NCBI RefSeq assembly: GCF_014137995.1
Contig: NZ_JACGWV010000002.1
Span: 930,001-994,000, forward strand
Reading direction: 5' to 3'
Length of the DNA stretch: 64,000 bases
Source of the DNA: Promicromonospora sukumoe
GTDB taxonomy: Bacteria; Actinomycetota; Actinomycetes; Actinomycetales; Cellulomonadaceae
This document shows, one piece after another, positions 17,101 through 24,696 of the stretch. The position numbers and the translations under genes are program-made. Under the pieces are notes generated by a model, which made no database searches, was not told the origin of the DNA, and worked only from the letters and a program-made list of their open reading frames with translations. How positions within the stretch are numbered: the first letter of the stretch is position 1; every line of letters begins with the position of its first letter.

Positions 17101-18223
17101 CCACGCGCGGCTCGGGGAGCTCCACCTGCCCGAGCTTCGTCACCGACGCGTCGACGCCGCCGAGCGCGGCGACCACCTCGTGGTCCCGCAGGCCGGAGCC
17201 GAGCTCGTCTAGGTCGTCGACCAGCACCTGGCCGGGGTGCACGAACGTGCCCACCAGCATCCGCCGGTCCAGCCGGAACTCGCTCAGCACGGCGGACCCG
17301 AGGCTCGCGACCCGGTCCAGCACGTCCGCCGGGTTGAAGCCCGCCAGCGTGAACGTCGCCTTCGCCAGCGCGACCGGGTCGAGCAGCGCGCCGTGGGCGC
17401 GCAGCGTGCGCGCCACCACGGGGTTGAGCTCGGCCGTGGGGTCGAGCGTGATGTCGTAGTCGCCCTCGCCGTCGCTGCGGGGCGTGAGCATGACGGGTCG
17501 CAGCAGCACGGGCGCGCGCACCACGCGCGGCTCCTGGTCGTCCTCGTCCGACGCCGCGGCGCCGCCCGCGGGCATCGCCAGCGTCACGATCGGCACGGAC
17601 CCGGTCAGCGCGGGCGCGTCGGCGGGGCTGTCGACGGAGTCGCCGCCTGTCTCGGGGGCGGACTGCGCGGAGGCGGACTGCGCGTAGCGCACCGACGCCG
17701 GGCCGAGCACGCGGGTCAGCGCCTCCATGTCGTCCGAGTCGTTGTCCGCGCGGCCGCCGGGCCGCTCGGTCCAGGTCGCGACGCCGATCGCCAGGTAGGT
17801 GGGCGACACCCCGTAACGCTGTGCGTGCTCCGCGGAGCGCGCGGCGACGGCCCGTGCCCGACGGCGGGCGGTCGGCAGCGCGCCGGACTCGCGCACCAGG
17901 CTGGACAAGCGGGTGGGCCGGCCCGCGAAGAGCTGGGCGACCCCCGACGGGTGGGCGGCGGACAGATCGATCACGGCCTCGCCGAGCAGTCCGACGTCGG
18001 CCAGGGAGGAACCCCCGGCGAGGTGCACCAGCCCGGCGCGCCACTGCGCGACCGACTCGGCCATGGGGTCCCGGACGGCGTCCGGTGTGGACCCCGGGGC
18101 CTCCGACGCGGCCAGCTCAGCGGCTGGGTCCACGTTCTCGTCCTTCAGCGCGGCCGAGAGCTCCTCGGACAGGTCGACCGAGATCTCGGGAGCGGCTGCG
18201 GTCTGGCGGCGTGCAGCGTTCAC
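14153..18223 (-). CDS. Very large SF1-helicase-like protein with degenerate ATPase motifs and a C-terminal nuclease-like domain
   Basis: A 1356-residue protein. Residues 387-470 have the start of a DExx helicase core (LDPHQRHVVDALATGSHLFV) but the P-loop reads DAPVGSDVAGT (408-418), lacking the GKT lysine. The Walker B region reads LVILDAVQHV instead of DEAQ. The C-terminal core (motif V/VI-like RDTIVLTLGF...GSLGAARKRLHVV) is kept. The last 100 residues resemble a very-short-patch/REase-like (MTES/DUF559) fold: RDRQLAERLERLGWVVAQVWS. It may bind DNA without hydrolysing ATP. GTG at 18223 has TAGTTT 6 nt upstream, a leaderless arrangement. Role unknown. Confidence 0.6.
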   Translation of the reverse strand: MNAARRQTAAAPEISVDLSEELSAALKDENVDPAAELAASEAPGSTPDAVRDPMAESVAQWRAGLVHLAGGSSLADVGLLGEAVIDLSAAHPSGVAQLFAGRPTRLSSLVRESGALPTARRRARAVAARSAEHAQRYGVSPTYLAIGVATWTERPGGRADNDSDDMEALTRVLGPASVRYAQSASAQSAPETGGDSVDSPADAPALTGSVPIVTLAMPAGGAAASDEDDQEPRVVRAPVLLRPVMLTPRSDGEGDYDITLDPTAELNPVVARTLRAHGALLDPVALAKATFTLAGFNPADVLDRVASLGSAVLSEFRLDRRMLVGTFVHPGQVLVDDLDELGSGLRDHEVVAALGGVDASVTKLGQVELPEPRVGDADPAHERGVGDLDPHQRHVVDALATGSHLFVDAPVGSDVAGTLSAVVAEANASGRSVLYVPGHRRAADALAARLDTLGLGGLLLDIAPVPTWRTSTSRRLLEAMAPAQERIDADEVARVRDALIGSRAQLAGYIGALHRVREPWRVSAYDALQALARLTSERPAPATRVRLGSDSVLALPAERRAELAADLERAAELGAFTLKSSSSPWFGAHILTDDDARSALARVTRLGEHTLPELRKQIEYVSKVTGLVEASTARQWGEQLAMLGGMRGTLDVFQPMVFERTAADMVQATASRKQRADQGTEMGWLERRRLKRRAREMVRPGVRVPDMHAALVEVQRQREVWQAQCPRGGWPTLPEGLAGVEETYEAVRIDLEALEPVLRSSQAGGDLLDLDLFALVQRLAALSETQEALVPLPERTAVLRRLRAAGLGELVDDLGERRVEVDLVGPELELSWWSSVFEQILAVEPDLAGQDGAGLDALSGRFRELDRRHVGSLSAPVRAAVRAHLGAAMRDEREDAEALYATLVGGGLTSMRDLVKGHGSTVRRLRPTWVSTPTMVPHLLPAEKSADLVILDAVQHVPVEVVVPALARGRQIVVVGDPRSASGTAVRDLARLLPRVTLQPEPARRDPRLTGLLAEHGYEGIMRPAPLPRTEALVHFSLVDGTGMPDPVSGTVESTSAEVERVVDLAIEHAMTRPEETFGIVTVTAAHADRIRERLLAEVRANPALAPFFAGSRPEPVVVADVTGVAGLARDTIVLTLGFGRTPHGRVLHRFGVLGEGGGDAMLLGSLGAARKRLHVVSCFPASDLDPERLRGPGPKMLARVLSFAEERSGLADQVEIGNGVDVARSVDRLVVDLGERLWRSGLVVETDYGLPGGDRIPLAVGHPDLPGELLVGVLTDDAAYVAEPSIRVRDRQLAERLERLGWVVAQVWSAAAFLDPDAEAERVRRVVLAVRDARVGLSGGVPPAADLIVPQVLDD

Positions 18224-18440
18224 CCCAGCAAACTAACCGCGCGGTGTCCACAAGGTCCGGACGCCACGCCGCGCGACACACCGCACCCCGGGCGAGGTCC
18301 GGGGCGCGCGCATCGGAAGTCACCCGGGTGATGTGCGCCCGGAAGGAGTCCGGAGCGGGTGAATCAGGACTCCGACGGGCGCGCCTCGGACGTGGGGCGG
18401 GGTGATCCCGGGACGCCCCGCGAAACGGCTCACGGCATGC

Positions 18441-18546
18441 AAAAGCCCCTCCGGCAGGGGGTCCGAAGGGGCTCAGCAGGTGGACCGAGGTCCACCGGGG
18501 AAATGACGGTGCGCACCGCGCAGGGGGCGGGCGATGCGCACCGTCT
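18441..18546 (-). ncRNA. Candidate small RNA with three hairpins (6C-like)
   Basis: Read on the minus strand, a transcript starting near 18546 would form: hairpin 1 with 11-bp perfect arms (18535-18545 and 18505-18515) and a C-rich 19-nt loop; hairpin 2 (18479-18496) with 8-bp arms; and hairpin 3 (18444-18473) with an 11-bp stem, loop ACCCCCTG, followed by TTTT. Hairpin 3 pairs fully (with one G-U) only as minus-strand RNA. Both outer loops contain CCCCCTG. C-run loops in paired hairpins are the mark of the actinobacterial 6C RNA, so this may be a member or relative. No ORF is needed to explain it. Confidence 0.6.
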
Positions 18547-18552
18547 TGTGAG

Positions 18553-18581
18553 AGTGTGCACCTGTTCCAGGCGGACGTCAA
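18553..18581 (-). promoter_or_regulatory. Promoter of the small RNA
   Basis: On the minus strand TTGACG (18576-18581) and CACACT (18553-18558) are separated by exactly 17 nt, a good primary-sigma promoter. The expected start is about 18546, precisely at hairpin 1 of the candidate RNA. Confidence 0.55.
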
Positions 18582-18753
18582 CACCAACTCGGACGGTCGT
18601 CCAGGTCGCGGAAAACAGGTCACAAGAACGTCGTCGAGGTGCAAGTTTTCGCCTCGCCGGAGGCCCTCGGAACCCCGACATTCCGCCGTTCCTGGGTACC
18701 CCCGCGCCGTCCTGGAAAAAAGCCTGGACGACGGCTCCTAGACTCGAACGTTT

Positions 18754-19995
18754 GTGAGCGCACTCGTCGAGGCAGTCTTCCCGCGCCGGCTCGGCCGGCC
18801 GTTCCGCTGGCTCGTCGCGGGGTCCTGGACGAGCAACATCGGCGACGGGATCGCGCTCGCCGCAGGCCCCCTGCTCGTCGCGTCGCAGACCGACAGCGCG
18901 TTCCTCGTCGCCCTCGCCGCGATGCTCCAGCGGCTGCCGTGGCTGATGTTCGGACTCTGGGCCGGAGCGCTTGCCGACCGGCTGGACCGGCGCCTCGTCG
19001 TCATCGTCGCCAACGCGATCCGGGCCGTGGTCATCGCCGTCCTGTGCGTCTTCATCGGGACCGGCACGGTCAGCATCTCCATGGTGCTCGCCGCGATGTT
19101 CCTCTACGGCACCGCCGAGGTCTTCGCCGACACCACCCAGCAGACCCTCCTGCCCACGCTCGTGGCCCCCGCCGACCTCGGCGCCGGCAACCAGCGCATG
19201 CAGGCCGGGTTCCTCGCGGCGAACCAGCTCGTCGGCCCGCCGGTCGGCGCGTTCCTCTTCGCCGCCGGCATGGTGTGGCCGTTCGTGATCCAGGTGGTCT
19301 GCGTGGCGCTGGCGATCGTGCTCGTCTCGCGCATCACCGCCCCGCCCGGCACCTCGTTCGTCACCGTGCGCGACGCCGACTCCCACGTCCGCAAGGACAT
19401 CGCCGAGGGCCTGCGCTGGGTGTGGCACCACCCGCCCGTGCGCACGCTCTGCATCGTCATCCTGGTCTTCAACGTGACCTGGGCCGCGCCGTGGGGCGTG
19501 CTCGTCAAGTACTCCCTGGACCACCTGCACATGAGCGAGGTCGGCTACGGCCTGCTCACCACGGCGAGCGCGGTGGGCGGCATCGTCGGCATCCTGGTCT
19601 ACGGGTGGCTGGAACGACACGTGAACCTGGCGACGCTGATCCGCGTCTGCCTCACCCTCGAGGTGCTCACGCACGCGGCGTTCGCGCTGACGACGACCGG
19701 CTGGGTCGCGATCCTCATCATGTTCGAGTTCGGCGTCTACGCGTTCGTCTGGGGCACCCTGTCGACGACGGTGCGGCAGCGCGCGGTGCCCAAGGCGTTC
19801 CAGGGCCGGGTCGCTTCGATCAACATGATCTGCGTGTTCGGCGGGCTCGTCGTCGGGCAGGGAATCGGCGGTGTGATCGCCGAGCACTGGGGCCTCGTGG
19901 CGCCGTGGTGGTTCGCGTGCGCCGGTGCGGGCATCACGCTGGTGCTGGTCTGGCGCTCCCTGGGCCACATCGCCCACGCCCGCGCGACGGACTAG
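18754..19995 (+). CDS. MFS transporter (EntS/MFS_3-like)
   Basis: A 413-residue protein with about 12 hydrophobic segments. The start (FRWLVAGSWTSNIGDGIALAAGPLLV) and the loop motif GALADRLDRRLVVIVAN match the enterobactin-exporter-like MFS_3 group. Its substrate is not evident. GTG at 18754 is preceded by TAGACT 9 nt upstream, giving a very short or no leader. It is divergent from the large helicase-like gene; the 530-bp gap between them holds the small RNA. Confidence 0.85.
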   Translation: MSALVEAVFPRRLGRPFRWLVAGSWTSNIGDGIALAAGPLLVASQTDSAFLVALAAMLQRLPWLMFGLWAGALADRLDRRLVVIVANAIRAVVIAVLCVFIGTGTVSISMVLAAMFLYGTAEVFADTTQQTLLPTLVAPADLGAGNQRMQAGFLAANQLVGPPVGAFLFAAGMVWPFVIQVVCVALAIVLVSRITAPPGTSFVTVRDADSHVRKDIAEGLRWVWHHPPVRTLCIVILVFNVTWAAPWGVLVKYSLDHLHMSEVGYGLLTTASAVGGIVGILVYGWLERHVNLATLIRVCLTLEVLTHAAFALTTTGWVAILIMFEFGVYAFVWGTLSTTVRQRAVPKAFQGRVASINMICVFGGLVVGQGIGGVIAEHWGLVAPWWFACAGAGITLVLVWRSLGHIAHARATD

Positions 19996-20102
19996 CCGCC
20001 GCCGTCCGGCCGACGGACCCACCAGCGCCGCGACGGACCAGCCGACAACGCGCCGCCGTCCGATGTCCGCTGTCCGCCGATCCCCTGAGGGACCTAAGTC
20101 GA

Positions 20103-20172
20103 TCTCCTTTGAGACCTAAGTTTCTTCGCTTTGGACTGGTCCAAAGCGAAGAAACTTAGGTCTCAAAGGAGA
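20103..20172. terminator. 34-bp-arm inverted repeat between convergent genes
   Basis: Arms 20103-20136 and 20139-20172 are perfectly complementary around a 2-nt centre. It lies between the MFS gene and the convergent DUF2637-like gene and is likely a bidirectional terminator. AT-rich for this genome (contains TTTCTTCGCTTTGG). Confidence 0.7.
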
Positions 20173-20246
20173 GAGCTTCCCGGGCAGTCGACCGAGCTCG
20201 CGTCGCGGGCCCGGCGGAGTCGCGGGCCGCGCGGCGCGCGCCGCCG

Positions 20247-20293
20247 AGCCGTCAGCCGTCAGCCGTCAGCCGTCAGCCGTCAGCCGTCAGCCG
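20247..20293. repeat. Tandem 7-bp repeat AGCCGTC
   Basis: Six head-to-tail copies of AGCCGTC start at 20247, 20254, 20261, 20268, 20275 and 20282, followed by a partial copy. It lies just past the stop of the minus-strand DUF2637-like gene. Its length may vary between strains by slippage. Confidence 0.9.
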
Positions 20294-20298
20294 GGGGG

Positions 20299-21636
20299 TC
20301 AGCGCGCCTTGACGATCGGGATCGGGCCCGTCGCCTCGTACTCGCGCAGGCGCTTGCGTACGGTCGACTCGCTGACGCCGACCTCCTTCGCGATCTCCCG
20401 GACCGGACGGCCCTCGGCCCGCAGGTCGAGCATCTGGTCGGCCTCGCGCGTGCCCAGCCCGATGTTCCGGCGGGGCGGACGGCGGGCGGGCATCGCCTCC
20501 CGGACGTTCGCCGTGGCACGGTCCGCTGCCTGGACCGGGTCGACGACCTCGTCCGGGATCGTGTCGGGTTCCGGCGCGCGCTCGGTCACGCCCTGGCGGC
20601 CCATGTCGAGGGCCGCGGTCCGGCGCCCGGCGGTGCGCTCCGGGTCCGGGTCCGGCTCGCCGGAGCCGTCGCCACGCGCGCCGACGCCGACGGGCTGCGC
20701 CCCGCCGTCCAGCCCCGCCCCGACGCCGTCCAACCGCGCACCCGCACCGTCCGGCCCGACGCCGGCGCCGACGAACCGCCCACCGTCACCCGGCCTGCCG
20801 TCGAACCGGTCCCCGAACTCGGCGGCCACCGCGTCCGCGGCCCAGCGCTCGTAGTCGAGCGCCCCCACCTCGGTCCGCGAGTCGCCACTACGGCCGTCCA
20901 TCGGCTCGTCGACCAGGATGCCGGTGAGCCGCTGCCGGTCGGCCAGGTGCAGCCGGGCGACGTCGGCGGTCCCGTCGCCCACCGCAGCGAGCGCCTCGCA
21001 CCAGGCCGCGACCTGGGCACGCATCTCGGTGGGTGGCACGGTGCGCAGGGCCACGGAGCGGGCCCGACGGCGGCCGGCCTCGGCGCGGGTGAGCCGACGG
21101 CGCGCGGTCCGCGACCCGTCGTTGAGGCTCTGCGCCCGGAACAGGTCCTCGGTGCTGAGGAACAGGGCGTGCATGCGCGCGGACTGCCGCAGCGCGGACC
21201 AGGACGTGCCGGTGGCGAGGTGCCGGTCGCCGATGAGGGCGAGGTGCCACATGAGCGCGGCGAGCAGCGGCACGATGAACCGGAACAGCACGGCGCCGAC
21301 GGGGTGCCCGATGTACGCCTCGTGCCAGGCGGCGAACACGCCGGAGGCCGACGAGAGCGCCCAGGTCAGGGCGAGCAGCGTGCCGCCGGGCCGGTTGTCG
21401 CGCGCGGCCTCGCGGGCCAGCAGGGCGACGGTCACCAGGGACAGCTCGAAGACGCCGGCGGTCGCGTACGCGGTGCCCTGGCTCATGGCGAGGACGTCGA
21501 TGCCGAACTGGACCATCGCCAGGTACGCGGACCCGGTCGAGATGAGGGCGACGGATATCGCGCCCGTGAGTACCAGGTTGCGGGAACGGCGCGTCGGGAC
21601 GGTCGTGACGGGGAACGTCCGGTCGGCGGGGGCCAC
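20299..21636 (-). CDS. DUF2637-like membrane protein with C-terminal HTH
   Basis: A 445-residue protein. Residues 20-140 contain about four membrane helices in the DUF2637 style (SVALISTGSAYLAMVQFGIDV; GVFELSLVTVALLA; ALTWALSSASGVFAAWHEA; FIVPLLAALMWHLALI). A basic middle, a Gly/Asp/Pro-rich linker, and a C-terminal HTH (REIAKEVGVSESTVRKRL) follow. DUF2637 proteins are frequent in Streptomyces plasmids and conjugative elements (SpdB-like), so it may be a remnant of one, though no other mobile gene is adjacent. GTG at 21636 has GGAGAG at the right distance; longer open frames are antisense to the transpeptidase and ABC genes. Confidence 0.7.
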   Translation of the reverse strand: MAPADRTFPVTTVPTRRSRNLVLTGAISVALISTGSAYLAMVQFGIDVLAMSQGTAYATAGVFELSLVTVALLAREAARDNRPGGTLLALTWALSSASGVFAAWHEAYIGHPVGAVLFRFIVPLLAALMWHLALIGDRHLATGTSWSALRQSARMHALFLSTEDLFRAQSLNDGSRTARRRLTRAEAGRRRARSVALRTVPPTEMRAQVAAWCEALAAVGDGTADVARLHLADRQRLTGILVDEPMDGRSGDSRTEVGALDYERWAADAVAAEFGDRFDGRPGDGGRFVGAGVGPDGAGARLDGVGAGLDGGAQPVGVGARGDGSGEPDPDPERTAGRRTAALDMGRQGVTERAPEPDTIPDEVVDPVQAADRATANVREAMPARRPPRRNIGLGTREADQMLDLRAEGRPVREIAKEVGVSESTVRKRLREYEATGPIPIVKAR

Positions 21637-21849
21637 GGTGATCTCTCCTTCGTCGGGGGCCTGACGGTCAACTGCCCCGCGCCGGAACCGAACAACAGTT
21701 CGGATCGTCATACGGGCGGGCACGAAGATATCGGACAACTGTGACAAGCCGGTATCTTCAGTGGCTCGGCTGCGCGCGTCACCGGCGCGCGGGGCACGAT
21801 GGGAACGCCGTCGGACCAGGCAGGCAGTGGACGCAGGGGGAGAACACGC

Positions 21850-22725
21850 ATGTCGCAGAGGCTTCGGGCCTGGATCTGGGTTGCCGGTGTCGTGGCGGTC
21901 GCACTCGTCGGTACGGCGGTGTGGTTCGGGCTGCGGGGCGGGCCCGATGCGGCCGAGGCGGCGCCGTCGGCAAGCCCGTCGCCGTCCGCCAGCCCGACGC
22001 CGGCCAAGGCCGAGCCGCAGGCCGCCGGGTACTCGCTCGCGGCCCTGTCCACGCCCGACATCGACGGGATGCTCCCCCGCGAGCTCCCCCTGACCAAGCT
22101 CGACACGCTCGACGGTCTGCCCGGCAAGGCCGCGCAGCCGACGAAGGGCCGCATCCCCGTGTGGGCGGAGCCCGACCTGACGAAGCCGCCCGTGCTCGCC
22201 CTGGAGTCCGACTACTACGACGCCGACGCTCGCTGGCTGGTGCTGGAGCAGAACGAGGACTGGGTCGAGGTGCTCATCCCCTACGGCCGCGGGGCGCTGC
22301 CGTCGGACGACCCCGCGAAGGTCAACGGGGTGTCCGGCTGGGTGGCCGCCGACCAGGTCGTGGTCGAGGACGAGAAGCGCTCGCTCGTGATCGACCTCTC
22401 GGACCGCACCGTGACCGTCACCCGTGGCGACGGCACGACGGACGAGCTCCCGATCGCGATCGGCGCGCCCGAGACGCCGACGCCGCTCGGGGTCACCCAG
22501 GTCTTCACGGTCACGGAGGCGGTGAACACCGGGATGTCGGTGTTCCTGTCGTTGCAGAGCGAGTCCCTCGACGGCTTCTACGGCACGGACTACGCCGCGA
22601 CGGCGCTGCACGTCGGCGAGGGCCAGGGCCAGGCGGTCAGCAACGGCTGCCTCCGCCTGACCCCGTCCGACTTCGAGCGCCTCACCGGCCTCGACCCGGG
22701 CGTGCCGGTCCTGATCAAGGAGTAA
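21850..22725 (+). CDS. L,D-transpeptidase (YkuD domain)
   Basis: A 291-residue exported protein. A membrane anchor at residues 8-27 is followed by a Ser/Pro/Ala linker, an SH3-like region (about 95-175: KGRIPVWAEPDLTK...WVEVLIPYG...GWVAADQV) and a YkuD catalytic domain (180-291). The active site reads ALHVGEGQGQAVSNGCLRL: catalytic Cys in SNGC with His upstream. It should form 3-3 peptidoglycan cross-links or attach proteins. ATG at 21850 has GGGGGAG 7 nt upstream; an earlier in-frame ATG lacks this. Confidence 0.9.
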   Translation: MSQRLRAWIWVAGVVAVALVGTAVWFGLRGGPDAAEAAPSASPSPSASPTPAKAEPQAAGYSLAALSTPDIDGMLPRELPLTKLDTLDGLPGKAAQPTKGRIPVWAEPDLTKPPVLALESDYYDADARWLVLEQNEDWVEVLIPYGRGALPSDDPAKVNGVSGWVAADQVVVEDEKRSLVIDLSDRTVTVTRGDGTTDELPIAIGAPETPTPLGVTQVFTVTEAVNTGMSVFLSLQSESLDGFYGTDYAATALHVGEGQGQAVSNGCLRLTPSDFERLTGLDPGVPVLIKE

Positions 22726-22747
22726 GCGCCCCCGGTCAGGGACCGAG

Positions 22748-23746
22748 TCACGCCCCCGCCGGGCACTCCTCCTCGGCCGCCTTGCGGAAGCACCCCACGA
22801 AGTGGCCGGGCGCGTGTTCGACCAGCCCGACGTCGTCGGGCACCCCGCCCGCCGGACCGCCGTCGGCCTCCTCGCCCAGCGCACGCCCCTGGGCCGCGAG
22901 CGCCTCGTGGTACAGGCACCGCCCCGCGAGCCGCGCGGACCGCTGCGACTCCTCGGCCTCGACCTCGTCCCAGGTGCGGTCGAGGTGCGGCACGGAGGCG
23001 AGCAGGTCGCGGGTGTACGGGTGCAGCGGGTCGTCGAAGACGGCGCTGGTGACGCCCTGTTCCACGATGCGCCCCTTGTAGAGGATGACGACGCGGTCGG
23101 AGACGTAGTTGCCGAGCGAGAGGTCGTGCGTGACGAACAGGATGCCGAGGCCGCGCGACTTGAGCTCGCCGAGCAGGTTGAGCACGTCGATGCGGGTGGA
23201 GGCGTCGAGCATGGAGATGATCTCGTCGGCGACCAGCAGCTCGATGTCGAGCAGCAGGGCGCGCGCGATGAGCAGGCGCTGGAGCTGCCCGCCGGAGAGC
23301 TGGTGCGGGAACTTGCCGAGGATGTCGCCGGGTTCGAGGCTGACCGCCCCGAGCGCCTCCTCCAGCCGGCCACGCCAGTCGGACTGGGACACCCGCGGGA
23401 AGTAGGTGCGCCGCAGCGTCTCGAACGTCCGGTCCACCTTGAAGATGGGGTTGAACGAGCTGAACGGGTCCTGGAACACGCCCTGGACCTTGCGGTAGTA
23501 GTCCCGCCGGGCCCGGAACCCCAGCCGCGTCACGTCCTGCCCGTCGAACGTGATGGTGCCGCCCGTGGAGTCGAGCAGGTGGAGCACCATCTTGCCGATG
23601 GTCGACTTGCCGCTGCCGGACTCCCCGATGAGGGAGACCACCTCGCCACGCTGCACGTCGAGGCTGACGTGTCGCACGGCGTGCAGGTCGGAGGTGCCGA
23701 ACGTGCCCGTCTTGTAGACCTTGTCGAGGGCGCTGAGGGTCAGCAT
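22748..23746 (-). CDS. Oligopeptide-type ABC transporter ATPase (DppF/OppF-like)
   Basis: 332 residues with Walker A (GESGSGKST), the Q-loop, signature LSGGQLQRLLIARAL, and Walker B (LLVADEIISMLDAS), where Glu follows Asp as expected. The tail after residue 255 differs from the usual oligopeptide C-terminal domain and is cysteine-poor. It is the last gene of a five-gene importer operon; its ATG overlaps the preceding stop by one base pair pattern (ATGA). With the neighbouring ATPase it forms the heterodimeric motor. Confidence 0.9.
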   Translation of the reverse strand: MLTLSALDKVYKTGTFGTSDLHAVRHVSLDVQRGEVVSLIGESGSGKSTIGKMVLHLLDSTGGTITFDGQDVTRLGFRARRDYYRKVQGVFQDPFSSFNPIFKVDRTFETLRRTYFPRVSQSDWRGRLEEALGAVSLEPGDILGKFPHQLSGGQLQRLLIARALLLDIELLVADEIISMLDASTRIDVLNLLGELKSRGLGILFVTHDLSLGNYVSDRVVILYKGRIVEQGVTSAVFDDPLHPYTRDLLASVPHLDRTWDEVEAEESQRSARLAGRCLYHEALAAQGRALGEEADGGPAGGVPDDVGLVEHAPGHFVGCFRKAAEEECPAGA

Positions 23747-24696
23747 CAGCTCACCGCCCAGCACGCGACCTGGTGACCCTCGGCGACCTCGCGGAACGGC
23801 GGCGCCTCGGCACACTTGTCGTGGGACAGGGGGCAGCGGTCGCGGAACCGGCAGCCCGCGGGCGGGTTCAGCAGCGACGGCGGTCGCCCCTCGATGCCGT
23901 CGAGCTGCTGCTCCTCGTACCGGTCGCCCACCTTGGGCAGCGCCCCGATGAGCATCTTCGTGTAGGGGTGCAGGGGCTCCTCGATGATGGTCCGGGCCGG
24001 CGCCTTCTCGGCGAGGTGCCCGGCGTACATGACCAGGATCGTGTCGGCCACCTGGAACAGCACGGAGATGTCGTGCGTGATGACGATCATCGAGCGCACG
24101 AACCCGTGGTCGCGGAACTCGACGAGCGCGCGGGCCACGGCCTTCTGCGAGGACACGTCGAGCGCGGACGTCACCTCGTCGCCGATCAGCAGCGACGGGT
24201 TGAGCAGCGTGGAGAGCACCAGCACGACGCGCTGCTTCATGCCCCCGGACAGCTCGATCGGGTAGCGCTTCAGCACCTCGGCGTCGAGGCCGACCAGGTC
24301 CAGACGCCGTTCGAGCTCGGGCAGCACCTCCGTGTACCGCACGTTGTGCGCGGCCAGCAGGTCGCGGATCATCCGGCCGATCTTGCGGGTCGGGTTCATC
24401 GCAGACATCGCGTACTGCGGGATGAGGGACACCTCGCGGTAGCGGTGGCGGCGCATGGCGCCGTCGTCGGCGATGGGGAGCTTCTCCCCGTCGAGGGCGA
24501 CGGTGCCGCCCACGTGCTCCATGCGGGTGTCGAGGCGGATCAGGGCCTTGCCGAGGGTCGTCTTGCCGCAGCCCGACTCCCCGGCGATGCCCATGATCTC
24601 GCCGTCGGCCACCTCGAAGCTGACGCCGTCGAGCGCCTTCACGGGGCCGCGCAGGGTGCGGTAGTGGACCCTCAGGTCGGTCACGGAAAGGGTCAT
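23746..24696 (-). CDS. Oligopeptide-type ABC transporter ATPase (DppD/OppD-like)
   Basis: 316 residues with Walker A (GESGCGKTTLGKAL), signature LSGGMKQRVVLVLSTLL, Walker B (LLIGDEVTSALD) and the C-terminal oligopeptide/dipeptide motif with cysteines (GCRFRDRCPLSHDKC), which in the family can hold an iron-sulfur cluster. ATG at 24696 overlaps the upstream permease stop; the downstream ATPase start overlaps its own stop. Confidence 0.9.
   Translation of the reverse strand: MTLSVTDLRVHYRTLRGPVKALDGVSFEVADGEIMGIAGESGCGKTTLGKALIRLDTRMEHVGGTVALDGEKLPIADDGAMRRHRYREVSLIPQYAMSAMNPTRKIGRMIRDLLAAHNVRYTEVLPELERRLDLVGLDAEVLKRYPIELSGGMKQRVVLVLSTLLNPSLLIGDEVTSALDVSSQKAVARALVEFRDHGFVRSMIVITHDISVLFQVADTILVMYAGHLAEKAPARTIIEEPLHPYTKMLIGALPKVGDRYEEQQLDGIEGRPPSLLNPPAGCRFRDRCPLSHDKCAEAPPFREVAEGHQVACWAVS

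Noticed and set aside
18430..20022. Long minus-strand ORF (530 aa) over the MFS gene
   Set aside because: It is rich in His, Arg, Asp and lacks any family pattern; the plus strand encodes a clear MFS transporter.
20247..20293. CRISPR-like array
   Set aside because: Units are 7 bp without spacers; simple tandem repeat. No other array or cas gene was seen.
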